A stretch of DNA of 52,896 nucleotides. Origin: Phycisphaerales bacterium. GTDB taxonomy: Bacteria > Planctomycetota > Phycisphaerae > Phycisphaerales > UBA1924. The stretch lies in the NCBI GenBank assembly GCA_029260535.1, contig JAJDDA010000107.1, positions 1 to 52,896 on the forward strand. Reading direction: 5' to 3'. The notes beneath the pieces are model-generated. The model was not told the DNA's origin and ran no database searches. It saw nothing but the letters and a program-made list of their open reading frames with translations. Position 1 is the stretch's first letter, and every line of letters begins with the position of its first letter. Shown here one piece after another: positions 1 through 6,894 of the stretch. A program made the translations under genes and the position numbers.

Positions 1-304
1 CCAGCCCCTGCAGCGCCAGGACATCAAACAACCCCGCCGGCACGCGCTCGCGGAGTTTCTCCGCCTCGACGATGGTCCCGCTGCCGGCGAACTCGCTGAT
101 CTTCTTCGCGATCCCCTTCCCGACGCCATCGATGGCGACGAGCGCCTTCTCATCATCAGCGATTACAGACAGATCCTGCGCCAGATCTCGGATCACCCGC
201 GCCGCCCTCGCGTGCGCGTTGACCTTGAACCCGCTCTCACCGAGCAGCTCCAGCGTCAGCCCCATCCGTTCGAGCGCGTCGGCGATGTCAGCGTTGAATC
301 CCAT
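1..304 (-). CDS. polX: DNA polymerase X family protein, N-terminal part (runs off the window)
   Basis: Only about the first 101 codons are present; the gene continues beyond base 1. It starts MGFNADIADALERMG and continues through ARAARVIRDLAQDL and a helix-hairpin-helix-like stretch, IDGVGKGIAKKISEF. This is the usual opening of bacterial/archaeal PolX (DNA polymerase beta-like) proteins: an 8-kDa-like helical domain that binds gapped DNA. The family acts in gap filling and base-excision repair and often carries a C-terminal PHP exonuclease domain, which cannot be checked here. The ATG at 304 is the natural start because it opens the conserved helix. The gene lies 33 bases downstream of the 338-772 gene on the same strand. 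The family is fairly secure; full domain content is unknown. Confidence 0.8.
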   Translation of the reverse strand, partial: MGFNADIADALERMGLTLELLGESGFKVNAHARAARVIRDLAQDLSVIADDEKALVAIDGVGKGIAKKISEFAGSGTIVEAEKLRERVPAGLFDVLALQGL

Positions 305-337
305 GCACCGAGCCTACCGCGTCAGCGCCTCGCCGTC

Positions 338-772
338 TCATCCCGCCTTGATCCCGGGCATCCCGCCGGCGTGCTGAGCTTCCGGTGCATCCTCATTCAC
401 CTCGTACGTATGGATCACCTGCTCGACAAACCCATCCCGCTGTACCGGCGGATCGATAAGGTCCATCGTCCGCGGCTCATCTGCAGCGTCAGCCGAATCC
501 GCCGATTGATCGATCGGGTTGTCCGCAACAACCGGCGCGTACAACTCCACCATCTTCGCCTCGATCGACACAACGATCCCCTCACGCTCATCCGCAGGCG
601 CGAGAAGCAACGCCGCGACCAACCTGCGGGCAAGCTCGGGCCCCACCGGGCGCAGCAACTCAATCAGCGTCCGGACGTGATCGCCGGGTGATGGCGTCGC
701 CGATCGCCCCGGCTCTTCCCGCAGCGGGATCATCGGTTGTTGTGTCCGCTCTGGCCTGATCTTGGTTGTCAT
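338..772 (-). CDS. Hypothetical protein, third gene of a small overlapping cassette
   Basis: A 144-residue protein starting MTTKIRPERTQQ. The ATG at 772 is preceded by a GAGG about 9 bases upstream, so I prefer it to a longer in-frame start at 910. The centre has a helical, hydrophobic stretch (RTLIELLRPVGPELARRLVAALLLAP) followed by a mixed region with acidic patches and a Gly-rich end. No family is recognised. Its first 113 bases overlap the 3' part of the 660-953 gene in another frame, so the two genes are interleaved. With the regulator gene at 953-1210 it forms a leftward three-gene set between recG and polX. The stable composition and the ribosome-binding site argue that it is real. Function unknown. 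Confidence 0.5.
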   Translation of the reverse strand: MTTKIRPERTQQPMIPLREEPGRSATPSPGDHVRTLIELLRPVGPELARRLVAALLLAPADEREGIVVSIEAKMVELYAPVVADNPIDQSADSADAADEPRTMDLIDPPVQRDGFVEQVIHTYEVNEDAPEAQHAGGMPGIKAG

Positions 773-953
773 GGATGATGTCCTCGCTTGTTCTCTCTGT
801 GCCGGCGCCTTGGCCGATTTTGATCTCCGCGACCCTCGCCGATCCGTTCTCCAGACCTGCAGCGCGCAGCCTCGTCTCCATCGTCTGTGTGAAGACCTCG
901 ATCCGGTCAACGCGGTCGCACATGCTCTCCATCCGGCTCGCGATCGCCGCCAT
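660..953 (-). CDS. Hypothetical small helical protein translationally coupled to the XRE regulator
   Basis: A 97-residue product starting MAAIASRMESMCDRVDRIEV. Its ATG overlaps the TGA of the upstream regulator as TGATG, the classic coupling arrangement. Residues about 1-35 form an amphipathic helix likely to be a short coiled coil; the rest is polar, acidic and probably disordered. The last 113 bases overlap the next gene (start 772) in a different frame. An alternative is that this frame is the continuation of the regulator after a frameshift: the same frame stays open upstream to about 1034, and a helix-turn-helix followed by a coiled coil would make a sensible protein. No family recognised. 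Confidence 0.45.
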   Translation of the reverse strand: MAAIASRMESMCDRVDRIEVFTQTMETRLRAAGLENGSARVAEIKIGQGAGTERTSEDIIHDNQDQARADTTTDDPAAGRAGAIGDAITRRSRPDAD

Positions 954-1210
954 CAATTCGTTGGGTCTGCCTGGCTCAGTGCGGCGCTGCGCACCTCCGA
1001 TCGGTCCTTCGGCCCTCGCCCGGTCATCAGCCAATCGGCGTTGACCGAATACGCCGAGATCATCGACGCGAGGAACTCCACGCTCGGGGCCTGCCCCGAC
1101 ATGTAACGCCGAACCGTCTCAGGATTGTGGTTCGTCGCCTGCCCCAGGGCTCGGAAGGTCGTCTTCCCGACGACCGTTTTCAACCGCTCATGCAATGCAG
1201 ATGTTGACAT
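953..1210 (-). CDS. XRE-like helix-turn-helix regulator, short
   Basis: An 85-residue protein, MSTSALHERLKTVVGKTTFR..., with a Cro/C1-type fold: helix 2/helix 3 lies in TTFRALGQATNHNPETVRRYMSG, followed by VEFLASMISAYSVNADWLMTG. The NADWLMTGRG ending closely resembles the end of phage-repressor-type HTH domains (N-x-x-W-L-L-x-G). There is no C-terminal effector domain. The start at 1210 is the first ATG of the fold. The region upstream (1211-1322) is AT-rich against its surroundings and carries a 6-bp dyad that could be an operator. It is the first gene of a leftward cassette with two hypothetical proteins. DNA binding is well supported by the fold; the target is inferred. Confidence 0.75.
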   Translation of the reverse strand: MSTSALHERLKTVVGKTTFRALGQATNHNPETVRRYMSGQAPSVEFLASMISAYSVNADWLMTGRGPKDRSEVRSAALSQADPTN

Positions 1211-1232
1211 GCCGGAATCATGGCAGGGATTC

Positions 1233-1259
1233 GTTCGGCTTGCAAGTCAAATACCGAAC
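1233..1259. promoter_or_regulatory. Candidate operator dyad upstream of the XRE regulator
   Basis: GTTCGG (1233-1238) and CCGAAC (1254-1259) are perfect inverted halves separated by 15 bases, about 22 bases upstream of the regulator ATG at 1210. The surrounding 1211-1322 interval is AT-rich, and TTGTGC-type sequences recur in it on the minus strand. Such a dyad is where an XRE protein would be expected to autoregulate. No convincing -35/-10 pair was identified, so the promoter position stays open. Confidence 0.35.
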
Positions 1260-1322
1260 AAACATTCTAACCACAGTGTTTGCACAATCTTACAACGCAC
1301 AATATTGAGTGTTCCGGGCAAT

Positions 1323-3434
1323 CTACGCCACATCACCCAGCCCCAATTCCACGCCGTACGCCTTCAGCAGCCGCCGCTTGAGCAATTCTTCCGTTGGGGC
1401 GCCGAGCGTTGCCGATCGGTCGATCCAGGCCGCCGCATCCCGCCGGGCCATCCCCAGCAGATCCAGATCCCGCGTCAGATCCGCGACACGGAAAGGGGGC
1501 AACCCCGACTGCCGCGATCCGAAGATCTCACCCGGGCCCCGGATCTCGAAATCCTTCTCGGCAAGGGCAAAGCCATCCGTCGTCGAGGCCAGTGCCGTTA
1601 GCCTCGCATTCGAGTCAGGCGTCGTGGGTTCGCCGATCAGGAAGCATTCCGACTCCGTGCCGCCGCGACCGACCCGGCCACGGAGTTGGTGCAGTTGCGC
1701 CAACCCGAACCGCTCCGCGTGCTCGACAATCATGATTGTGGAATTGGGCACATCCACGCCCACCTCAATCACGGTGGTCGCGATGAGCGCATCGATCTTC
1801 CCGGCACGGAATCGTGCCATGATCGCGTCCCGAGTTTCCCGCTTGAGCCGACCATGCACCGCCGCGAGCCGCTTGCCCTTGAGCGCGCCCTTCTCCAGCC
1901 GTTCCATCGTCGTGCGCACATTCTTGAGTTCTTCGGCGTCCACCGCAGGCACCACCACGTAACCCTGCTCGCCGCGCTCGATCCGCTCGCGCAGCGCCTC
2001 GTACGCAACCGATGCGTCCCGCTCGGGCAGCACCCTCGTCGTGATCGGCTGGCGACCCGGGGGCAGATCCGGGATCGTCGAAACATCCAGATCGCCGAAG
2101 ATCGTCAGCGAAAGCGTCCGCGGGATCGGTGTCGCTGTCATCACGATCGTGTGCGGCATCGAAGCGTCATCACCCGATTTCTCCCGCAGCGTCGCCCGCT
2201 GACGGACGCCGAACCGGTGCTGCTCGTCGATCACCGCGACCGCAAGATCAGCAAATCGCGTGCTCTCGGTCAGCACGGCGTGCGTCCCGATAATCAGGTT
2301 TGCTTCGCCCCGCTCGATCCGTCCCAGCGCCGCTGAACGCTCTGCAGGGGGGAGCGATCCGGTCAGCAATTCCACACTGACCTTCGATCCCTCGAGCAAA
2401 GCCGAGATCGACAGCGCGTGCTGTTCCGCGAGCAATTCCGTCGGCGCCAGCAGCGCCGCCTGCTTACCCGACGCCACCGCGAGCAGCATCGCGTACAGCG
2501 CCACGACCGTTTTGCCCGAACCCACGTCACCCTGAATCAGCCGGTTCGCCGGTGTCGGCTTCGTGAGATCCGCGATCAGGTCATCGATCACGCGCCGCTG
2601 CCCCCGGGTCAGCGTGAACGGGATCCGCGAGAGGATCCGCTCTTCGATTTCTTCGGTCCAGTGCAGCGCCGGCGCGTGCATCGTCTGCCGCAGGTGCGCC
2701 CGGCGCATGTGCACACCGAGCTGCAGCATCAGCAATTCGTCGTACGCGAGACGTCGGCGCGCCTGCACCACCTCATCGGCGCTGCTCGGGTGGTGCATCA
2801 TCCGGTACGCATCGGCGAGTTCGGGCAGCTCTCGTTCCTTGCGGAAGTGGGGGGGCAGGTGGTCCTCGATCAGCGTCAGCGCGGGCTCCAGGACCGCGCT
2901 GATCGCGGACTCGATCATCACCGGGGTCAGCTCCTCCGACGCCGGGTACACCGGGCGCAGCCGCGTCTCGGCAATCGCCGGCGGGTCGTCGGTGTCCGGG
3001 AGCGGCTCCCACTTGGGGTTGATCAGCTGCAGCGCGTTGTCGTTGTGCCCCGCGCTGGGGTGCCGTTTCGCCTTGCCCTGAACGAGCAAACGCATCCCGG
3101 GGTGGATCTTGTCGCGCAGGTACCCGCCGTGGAACCAGATCAGATCGAGCCTCCCCGTGTGATCGGCGAGCACCGCCCTGAATCTCGGCTTGCGCCCGCG
3201 CGGGATCATGTCCGTCGCGGTCACCTCACCTCGCGCCGTCACCACCGCGCCGGCAACGAGTTCCTTGATCGGCGCCTCCGCCTCCTCCCGCTCGTGCCGG
3301 TGCGGCAGATGGAAGAGCAGGTGCGCCACCGAAGGGATCCCGAGCCGCCGGAACGCCTCGCCGCGCCGAGGCCCAACCGAGGGGACATCCTCGATGGGAG
3401 AGAGCAGCGTGATGGTTGGTTTGGTCGGAGGCAT
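1323..3434 (-). CDS. recG: ATP-dependent DNA helicase RecG
   Basis: A 703-residue protein, the normal RecG size. The N-terminal wedge/OB region binds branched DNA: VPSVGPRRGEAFRRLGI is the helix-hairpin-helix-like start, and an OB fold follows at about residues 60-150. The helicase core has GDVGSGKT (302-309, Walker A), VIDEQHRFGV (motif II, DEQH), TATPIPRT (motif III) and QLRGRVGRG (motif VI). RecG remodels stalled forks and Holliday junctions during recombinational repair. The ATG at 3434 fits the family N-terminus. It lies downstream of the DUF89 gene on the same strand, separated by an inverted-repeat element. Identification is secure. Confidence 0.97.
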   Translation of the reverse strand: MPPTKPTITLLSPIEDVPSVGPRRGEAFRRLGIPSVAHLLFHLPHRHEREEAEAPIKELVAGAVVTARGEVTATDMIPRGRKPRFRAVLADHTGRLDLIWFHGGYLRDKIHPGMRLLVQGKAKRHPSAGHNDNALQLINPKWEPLPDTDDPPAIAETRLRPVYPASEELTPVMIESAISAVLEPALTLIEDHLPPHFRKERELPELADAYRMMHHPSSADEVVQARRRLAYDELLMLQLGVHMRRAHLRQTMHAPALHWTEEIEERILSRIPFTLTRGQRRVIDDLIADLTKPTPANRLIQGDVGSGKTVVALYAMLLAVASGKQAALLAPTELLAEQHALSISALLEGSKVSVELLTGSLPPAERSAALGRIERGEANLIIGTHAVLTESTRFADLAVAVIDEQHRFGVRQRATLREKSGDDASMPHTIVMTATPIPRTLSLTIFGDLDVSTIPDLPPGRQPITTRVLPERDASVAYEALRERIERGEQGYVVVPAVDAEELKNVRTTMERLEKGALKGKRLAAVHGRLKRETRDAIMARFRAGKIDALIATTVIEVGVDVPNSTIMIVEHAERFGLAQLHQLRGRVGRGGTESECFLIGEPTTPDSNARLTALASTTDGFALAEKDFEIRGPGEIFGSRQSGLPPFRVADLTRDLDLLGMARRDAAAWIDRSATLGAPTEELLKRRLLKAYGVELGLGDVA

Positions 3435-3458
3435 CGCGGCAGAACAATACGCGATCCC

Positions 3459-3601
3459 GGACGCCGAGTCCGAGCGCTCTTTGGACGCCGAATCTGAGGC
3501 TTTGCGAAGGCTCGGGTATGTTGTGCGATGAACTGCAGTGGCGCTTCGAGAAGATCTGATGATCGATACCCGAGCCTTCGCTTCGCTCAGACTCGGAGTC
3601 C
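3459..3601. repeat. Long imperfect inverted repeat between the DUF89 phosphatase gene and recG
   Basis: The core is a 16-bp perfect inverted repeat, GCGAAGGCTCGGGTAT at 3504-3519 and its complement at 3566-3581, with 46 bases between. The pairing extends imperfectly outward, and the left side holds a direct repeat of GGACGCCGA (about 3459 and 3484). The right arm enters the 3' end of the DUF89 gene and supplies its last codons and stop. The structure could act as a transcription barrier or be a REP/MITE-like element. It resembles in design, though not base for base, the repeats at 5478-5556 and 37541-37632. Confidence 0.7.
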
Positions 3602-4678
3602 AGGACTTTCAACCCTGAACACACAATCATAAATCACCCCGCCACGACGCCTCGCGATCCCGTGCTCCTTGATCGTCGCCACCCGCCACGACTCGCACGT
3701 AAACCGCGCCAGCCAGTTGCTCTCGAGCGCCCGCCCCATCCCGACCAGCACGAGCAGGTCCGCATCCGCCGCCGCCTCGCACAGCGCAGGGCTCACCGCC
3801 GACAGATCAATCAACGGCGTATCGGTCCCCGTCGAAACGACACGAAGCTTTTCGTTGGCAAACGCCGAGTCAATCGCCGCGGCGCGTTCGCGCAGCCCGA
3901 TCAATTCATCCGCCGTCACATCATTGAGCACCGGCTCCTGCGACGCCGCGAGGATGACCTCCGCGCCCTGGCTGAGCAACGCCTTCGCAAGGGGCAGCAC
4001 CCCAAGCACCACATCGCCACCGGCGTTGTCCACGAAGATCACCGCCTTGCGCTTCACTGCCAGCGCCGCTGCATCCACGCCATCGTGCAGCCAGGGTCTT
4101 TCTTTGACATCCCCCAGCAATTCGGCGAACCGGATCCCCGCGTTGTCATGAAACCGCGCCGCCGTCTGCGGCGCCCCCATATCAAAGAGATTCCCCGCGA
4201 ACATCCCCCGCGCCAGCTCCACGAGCCGGTGTTCATTCGGCGTCCGATCAATCGCTTCGAGCCGGTCGGCCAACTGCCCGAGCGCCGATTCGTTCGCTGC
4301 CTCCTTGATCGCGGCAAACGGATCAGGAACGCCGTTCCGGCGCAGCGCCCCATCACGGATCCGATCCAGCGTCAGGATGTTCAGCACGCCACCGACCACG
4401 CCAGGGTCAACGCGGAGCCGATCGATCCAGGAATTGATCTCTACCCACGCCGAGTCGATGTCGCGCTCGCGATACCCGCTGACCAGCGCCGATTCCTTGA
4501 TCGCCGCGAAATGCGCATCGAAGAGATCCAGCCAGTGCCCGCGCCCGATCTCATCCGCGATCAGATCCCAATCGCAGGGCAAGTACCCGGACGGATCGAT
4601 CAGCAAGGGGAGGGCGCACAAGAAAGGCGCAGAGGAAGATCCCCTGCGCCCGGATTGAACAGAATCAGGATCAGTCAT
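3587..4678 (-). CDS. DUF89 family damage-control phosphatase (PANK4 C-terminal-like)
   Basis: A 363-residue protein of the ARMT1/DUF89 damage-control phosphatase family, which removes phosphate from damaged phosphometabolites using a divalent metal. Diagnostic motifs are AGNLFDMG (161-168), IFVDNAGGD (214-222) and LVGMGRALESN (311-321); the Asp/Asn residues bind the metal. The arrangement matches the subgroup related to the C-terminal domain of pantothenate kinase 4, which acts on 4'-phosphopantetheine derivatives; substrate here is inferred from that. The last eight or so residues (VESPGLRV) and the stop codon come from an inverted-repeat element and look like an appended tail. The gene begins 9 bases after the OmpA-like gene ends, suggesting co-transcription. 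Confidence 0.85.
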   Translation of the reverse strand: MTDPDSVQSGRRGSSSAPFLCALPLLIDPSGYLPCDWDLIADEIGRGHWLDLFDAHFAAIKESALVSGYRERDIDSAWVEINSWIDRLRVDPGVVGGVLNILTLDRIRDGALRRNGVPDPFAAIKEAANESALGQLADRLEAIDRTPNEHRLVELARGMFAGNLFDMGAPQTAARFHDNAGIRFAELLGDVKERPWLHDGVDAAALAVKRKAVIFVDNAGGDVVLGVLPLAKALLSQGAEVILAASQEPVLNDVTADELIGLRERAAAIDSAFANEKLRVVSTGTDTPLIDLSAVSPALCEAAADADLLVLVGMGRALESNWLARFTCESWRVATIKEHGIARRRGGVIYDCVFRVESPGLRV

Positions 4679-4687
4679 TGCTGGTGA

Positions 4688-5353
4688 TCAATCCGAAGGA
4701 ACATTCAGGACAACGATCTCAACACGACGGCTCGCCTTCTTCGTAGAGAGCGGTCGGCTCGAGCCGAACGCGGCGACGTACATTGAATCGTTGCTGACAC
4801 CCTTCTTGGAGAGGTACTCCTCAACGACCAGCGCCCGCTCGGCGCTGAGCCGCTCGTTGGTCTTCCACTGCGACTTCTTGATCGGGTCCTTGTCCGAGTG
4901 ACCCGAGATCCGGATCAGCCGGTTTGCGTACCGGCCGGCAAGGACGGAGCCGACCTCGTCGAGCGTTTTCTTCGCGTTGGACTTGAGCGATGTCTTGCCG
5001 GACGAGAACAGGATGTCGCTCTCGATGCTCAGGAGCACCTCGCCGGTATCAAGGACGGACGACGAGACGCCGCTCATCCCCTCGAACCCGGTGTTGCCGG
5101 TGGGTTGGGCGCGACCCTCAGCGATAAGCCGACCGTTCTCGGCGCGGAGCGTGCGGTTCTCGCCCTGGAGCGTGCCGAGCTGCATCTCCTGCGTCCCGAA
5201 GAGGTCCTCGAGCTGCATGTTCCGGTCGCGGAGTTCCTCGTTCTCAGCCATGAGGCTGGCGTTCGTCCGCATCGCGGACTTGTCAGCGCACCCGGTCAGG
5301 GGTGCGGCCATCACCAGCAGGGCGCCGGTCAGAATCAGAGTGCGTTTGATCAT
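4688..5353 (-). CDS. OmpA-family peptidoglycan-binding lipoprotein
   Basis: A 221-residue lipoprotein. The signal peptide ends in the lipobox LTGC (acylated Cys22). Residues about 30-75 (AENEELRDRNMQLEDLF... GENRTLRAENGRL) form a coiled coil. The C-terminal half is an OmpA-like domain with ISGHSDKDPIKKS, TNERLSAERALVVEEYL and AFGSSRPL, which in this family binds diaminopimelate in peptidoglycan. It is expected to tether the outer membrane to the wall, like Pal or the OmpA domain of motility proteins. The start is supported by GGAG 8 bases upstream. First gene of a leftward unit with the DUF89 phosphatase and perhaps recG. Family certain, exact role inferred. Confidence 0.9.
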   Translation of the reverse strand: MIKRTLILTGALLVMAAPLTGCADKSAMRTNASLMAENEELRDRNMQLEDLFGTQEMQLGTLQGENRTLRAENGRLIAEGRAQPTGNTGFEGMSGVSSSVLDTGEVLLSIESDILFSSGKTSLKSNAKKTLDEVGSVLAGRYANRLIRISGHSDKDPIKKSQWKTNERLSAERALVVEEYLSKKGVSNDSMYVAAFGSSRPLSTKKASRRVEIVVLNVPSD

Positions 5354-5477
5354 CGTGCCATCTCCATATGGGATCGATGTCCTGGTCGATCGGGGTGGGT
5401 GTGAATTCCTGTGCGAGCAGACCCGGATATCGGCGATTTGTCAACTTTGAGGCCAAAAATTAGGAGTTAGGAGAGGT

Positions 5478-5556
5478 GGCGTGGCTATGCGAAGCAGAGC
5501 CACGCTTTGGAATCATTCTGCTGTTTCATCTTGGTTCTGCTTCGCATAACCACGCC
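5478..5556. repeat. 25-bp near-perfect inverted repeat with internal hairpins
   Basis: Arms at 5478-5502 and 5532-5556 are complementary over 25 bases with two transition mismatches, enclosing 29 bases. Each arm holds the sub-motif TATGCGAAGCAGA. The left arm can also fold alone, since GCGTGGCT pairs with the AGCCACGC just after it. It lies between the OmpA-like gene (starting 5353, leftward) and a dockerin fragment. No transposase is nearby. The geometry resembles a REP/MITE-like element and parallels the repeats at 3459-3601 and 37541-37632. Confidence 0.75.
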
Positions 5557-5616
5557 GCCCGGGCTGGCCGTCTTCTCGATCGCTATCACAGCCTCGCGGC
5601 GCCACCCTGCCACTGG

Positions 5617-5703
5617 TGTCTCAACAGTGACGGCGTCGTCGACACCGCCGATCTAGGCATCCTCATCAGCGAATTCGGAACGCCGTGCCCCGTCGCCCCC
5701 TGA
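5617..5703 (+). pseudogene. Orphan C-terminal dockerin-like fragment
   Basis: The reading frame ends with LNSDGVVDTADLGILISEFG and then TPCPVAP before the stop. This is nearly the same as the two EF-hand-like repeats closing the secreted protein at 30578-31909 (DTADLGILIQNF and AADLGMLISGFGTVCP). Nothing upstream in the frame resembles a secreted protein; it runs back through an inverted repeat instead. The fragment is best read as the surviving tail of a lost secreted protein. It may be untranslated. Confidence 0.6.
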
Positions 5704-5872
5704 TTTGACCGACGCCTCGGGACCTGCGTTGGGAACGTTTTGACGCGGGCTGGATAATCAGACTTCGGTGTCCTAAAATGGCGCGAAGACGGGTCTGTTC
5801 GCACGTGGACGCGTCGTGTGTCGGCGCGTCCAGAGTGAATCGACACCGTGAAAAATTTCGAGGAGTGCAGAA

Positions 5873-6574
5873 ATGAGCACCAGAATCGCAATCGTTGCGG
5901 CGATGGTTGTTATCGCTGCGCCTGTGTCACTCGCAATGGCGCAAGGCGTCGGAGATGGCAGCCCAACCAACACACAGCACACATTCTCCCAGGACGGGGT
6001 CTGGTACGTCGGGGGACCACAAGACCCGTTTGCACCAGGCGGGGTCGCATACCCCGTATCACTCGATCCAAACGGAACAACCTGGATCAAGACCCTGCTG
6101 AACTCACCAGAGGGACCGGCGAACGGACCGGGCATCCTGCACATTCATGAGTTCATCGAGATCGTCCCACCGCCGACCGGCGCGCAGACACCGTGGGAGG
6201 ATTGGCACGAGAAGTTCGTAACCACCGGCTGGAAGTGGGTCGACTTCAGCATCAACATCTACGACTTCGATGGGTACCTGTCCGATCCCTCCATGACGAC
6301 CGTGGCCGGCCTCGGCTACGGCATCAGCCCTGACGGCAGAGACATCTGGTTTGATTTCGACCCGATCTTCCCGGGAACACCCGGGGCGCCGATCATCATC
6401 GAGATCTGGAAGAGCCTGGAATACGACGCAGCGCTCGGAGGCGACTACGTGCCAGGCATGCCGCTCCGCCTTGAGGAATACCCGACACCGACACCGGGCG
6501 CCTTGGCTGCTCGGGTTGGGCGCACTCGCGATGATGCGACGCAATCGTTGAATTCATTCCGAGCGTTCCAGTAA
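5873..6574 (+). CDS. Secreted protein with frameshifted PEP-CTERM-like anchor
   Basis: A 233-residue protein with a clear signal peptide (residues 1-23, cleavage after AMA). The body is rich in aromatic and acidic residues (WEDWHEKFVTTGWKWVDFSI, DIWFDFDPIFPG) and matches no family I know. The end is notable: after TPTPGALA the frame reads ARVGRTRDDATQSLNS, but the +1 frame from 6507 reads LLGLGALAMMRRNR and stops at 6551, exactly a PEP-CTERM-like membrane anchor plus Arg tail. A two-base loss around 6506-6507, changing an original GCGCTGCTC-like run, would explain it. The present product probably lacks its sorting anchor. The start follows GAGG about 10 bases upstream. Function unknown. Confidence 0.8.
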   Translation: MSTRIAIVAAMVVIAAPVSLAMAQGVGDGSPTNTQHTFSQDGVWYVGGPQDPFAPGGVAYPVSLDPNGTTWIKTLLNSPEGPANGPGILHIHEFIEIVPPPTGAQTPWEDWHEKFVTTGWKWVDFSINIYDFDGYLSDPSMTTVAGLGYGISPDGRDIWFDFDPIFPGTPGAPIIIEIWKSLEYDAALGGDYVPGMPLRLEEYPTPTPGALAARVGRTRDDATQSLNSFRAFQ

Positions 6575-6894
6575 ACACTACAGGCCGGATGGCAAGGGAG
6601 GGCCGTTCGGCTTGTGTGTTATTGAGAATTCATCGCAACAAAACAACGCGCCGCACTGAACTCGCGAGCCTGCATGTCCCGCGCAATTCGATCGTTTGAA
6701 AATTCAGTCGCAATAAGACCTGTGCCCATGCGTTGCCCTGTTACCGGACGGATTGCTGCTGAAATTCGGGGTGAATGCTTGTAATTTAATCTGGCCTCGG
6801 GTATCCATTAAGTACACGTCTCATGGGTCATCGCCGTCGTGAGGGAAAAGCCTGCGGCGAGGGCAAGATTAAAACTGAATCAGAGGAGAGAAAC
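6575..6894. other. 320-base intergenic region upstream of the haem peroxidase gene
   Basis: No open frame here looks coding. The stretch is more AT-rich than its flanks, especially 6640-6720 and 6775-6800, and ends in a purine-rich ribosome-binding site (GAGGAGAG) just before the ATG at 6895. It should hold the peroxidase promoter and a leader, but no convincing -35/-10 pair or sigma-54 GG-N10-GC site was found by eye. Confidence 0.5.

Noticed and set aside
6823-6894. Upstream in-frame start of the haem peroxidase
   Set aside because: The extra 24 residues are charged and spoil the signal peptide; the strong ribosome-binding site lies before the ATG at 6895.
6575-6894. Sigma-54 promoter upstream of the PEP-CTERM genes, given the NtrC-type regulator in the window
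   Set aside because: No GG-N10-GC match with TGGCAC/TTGCA-like sequence was found by eye in either upstream region.
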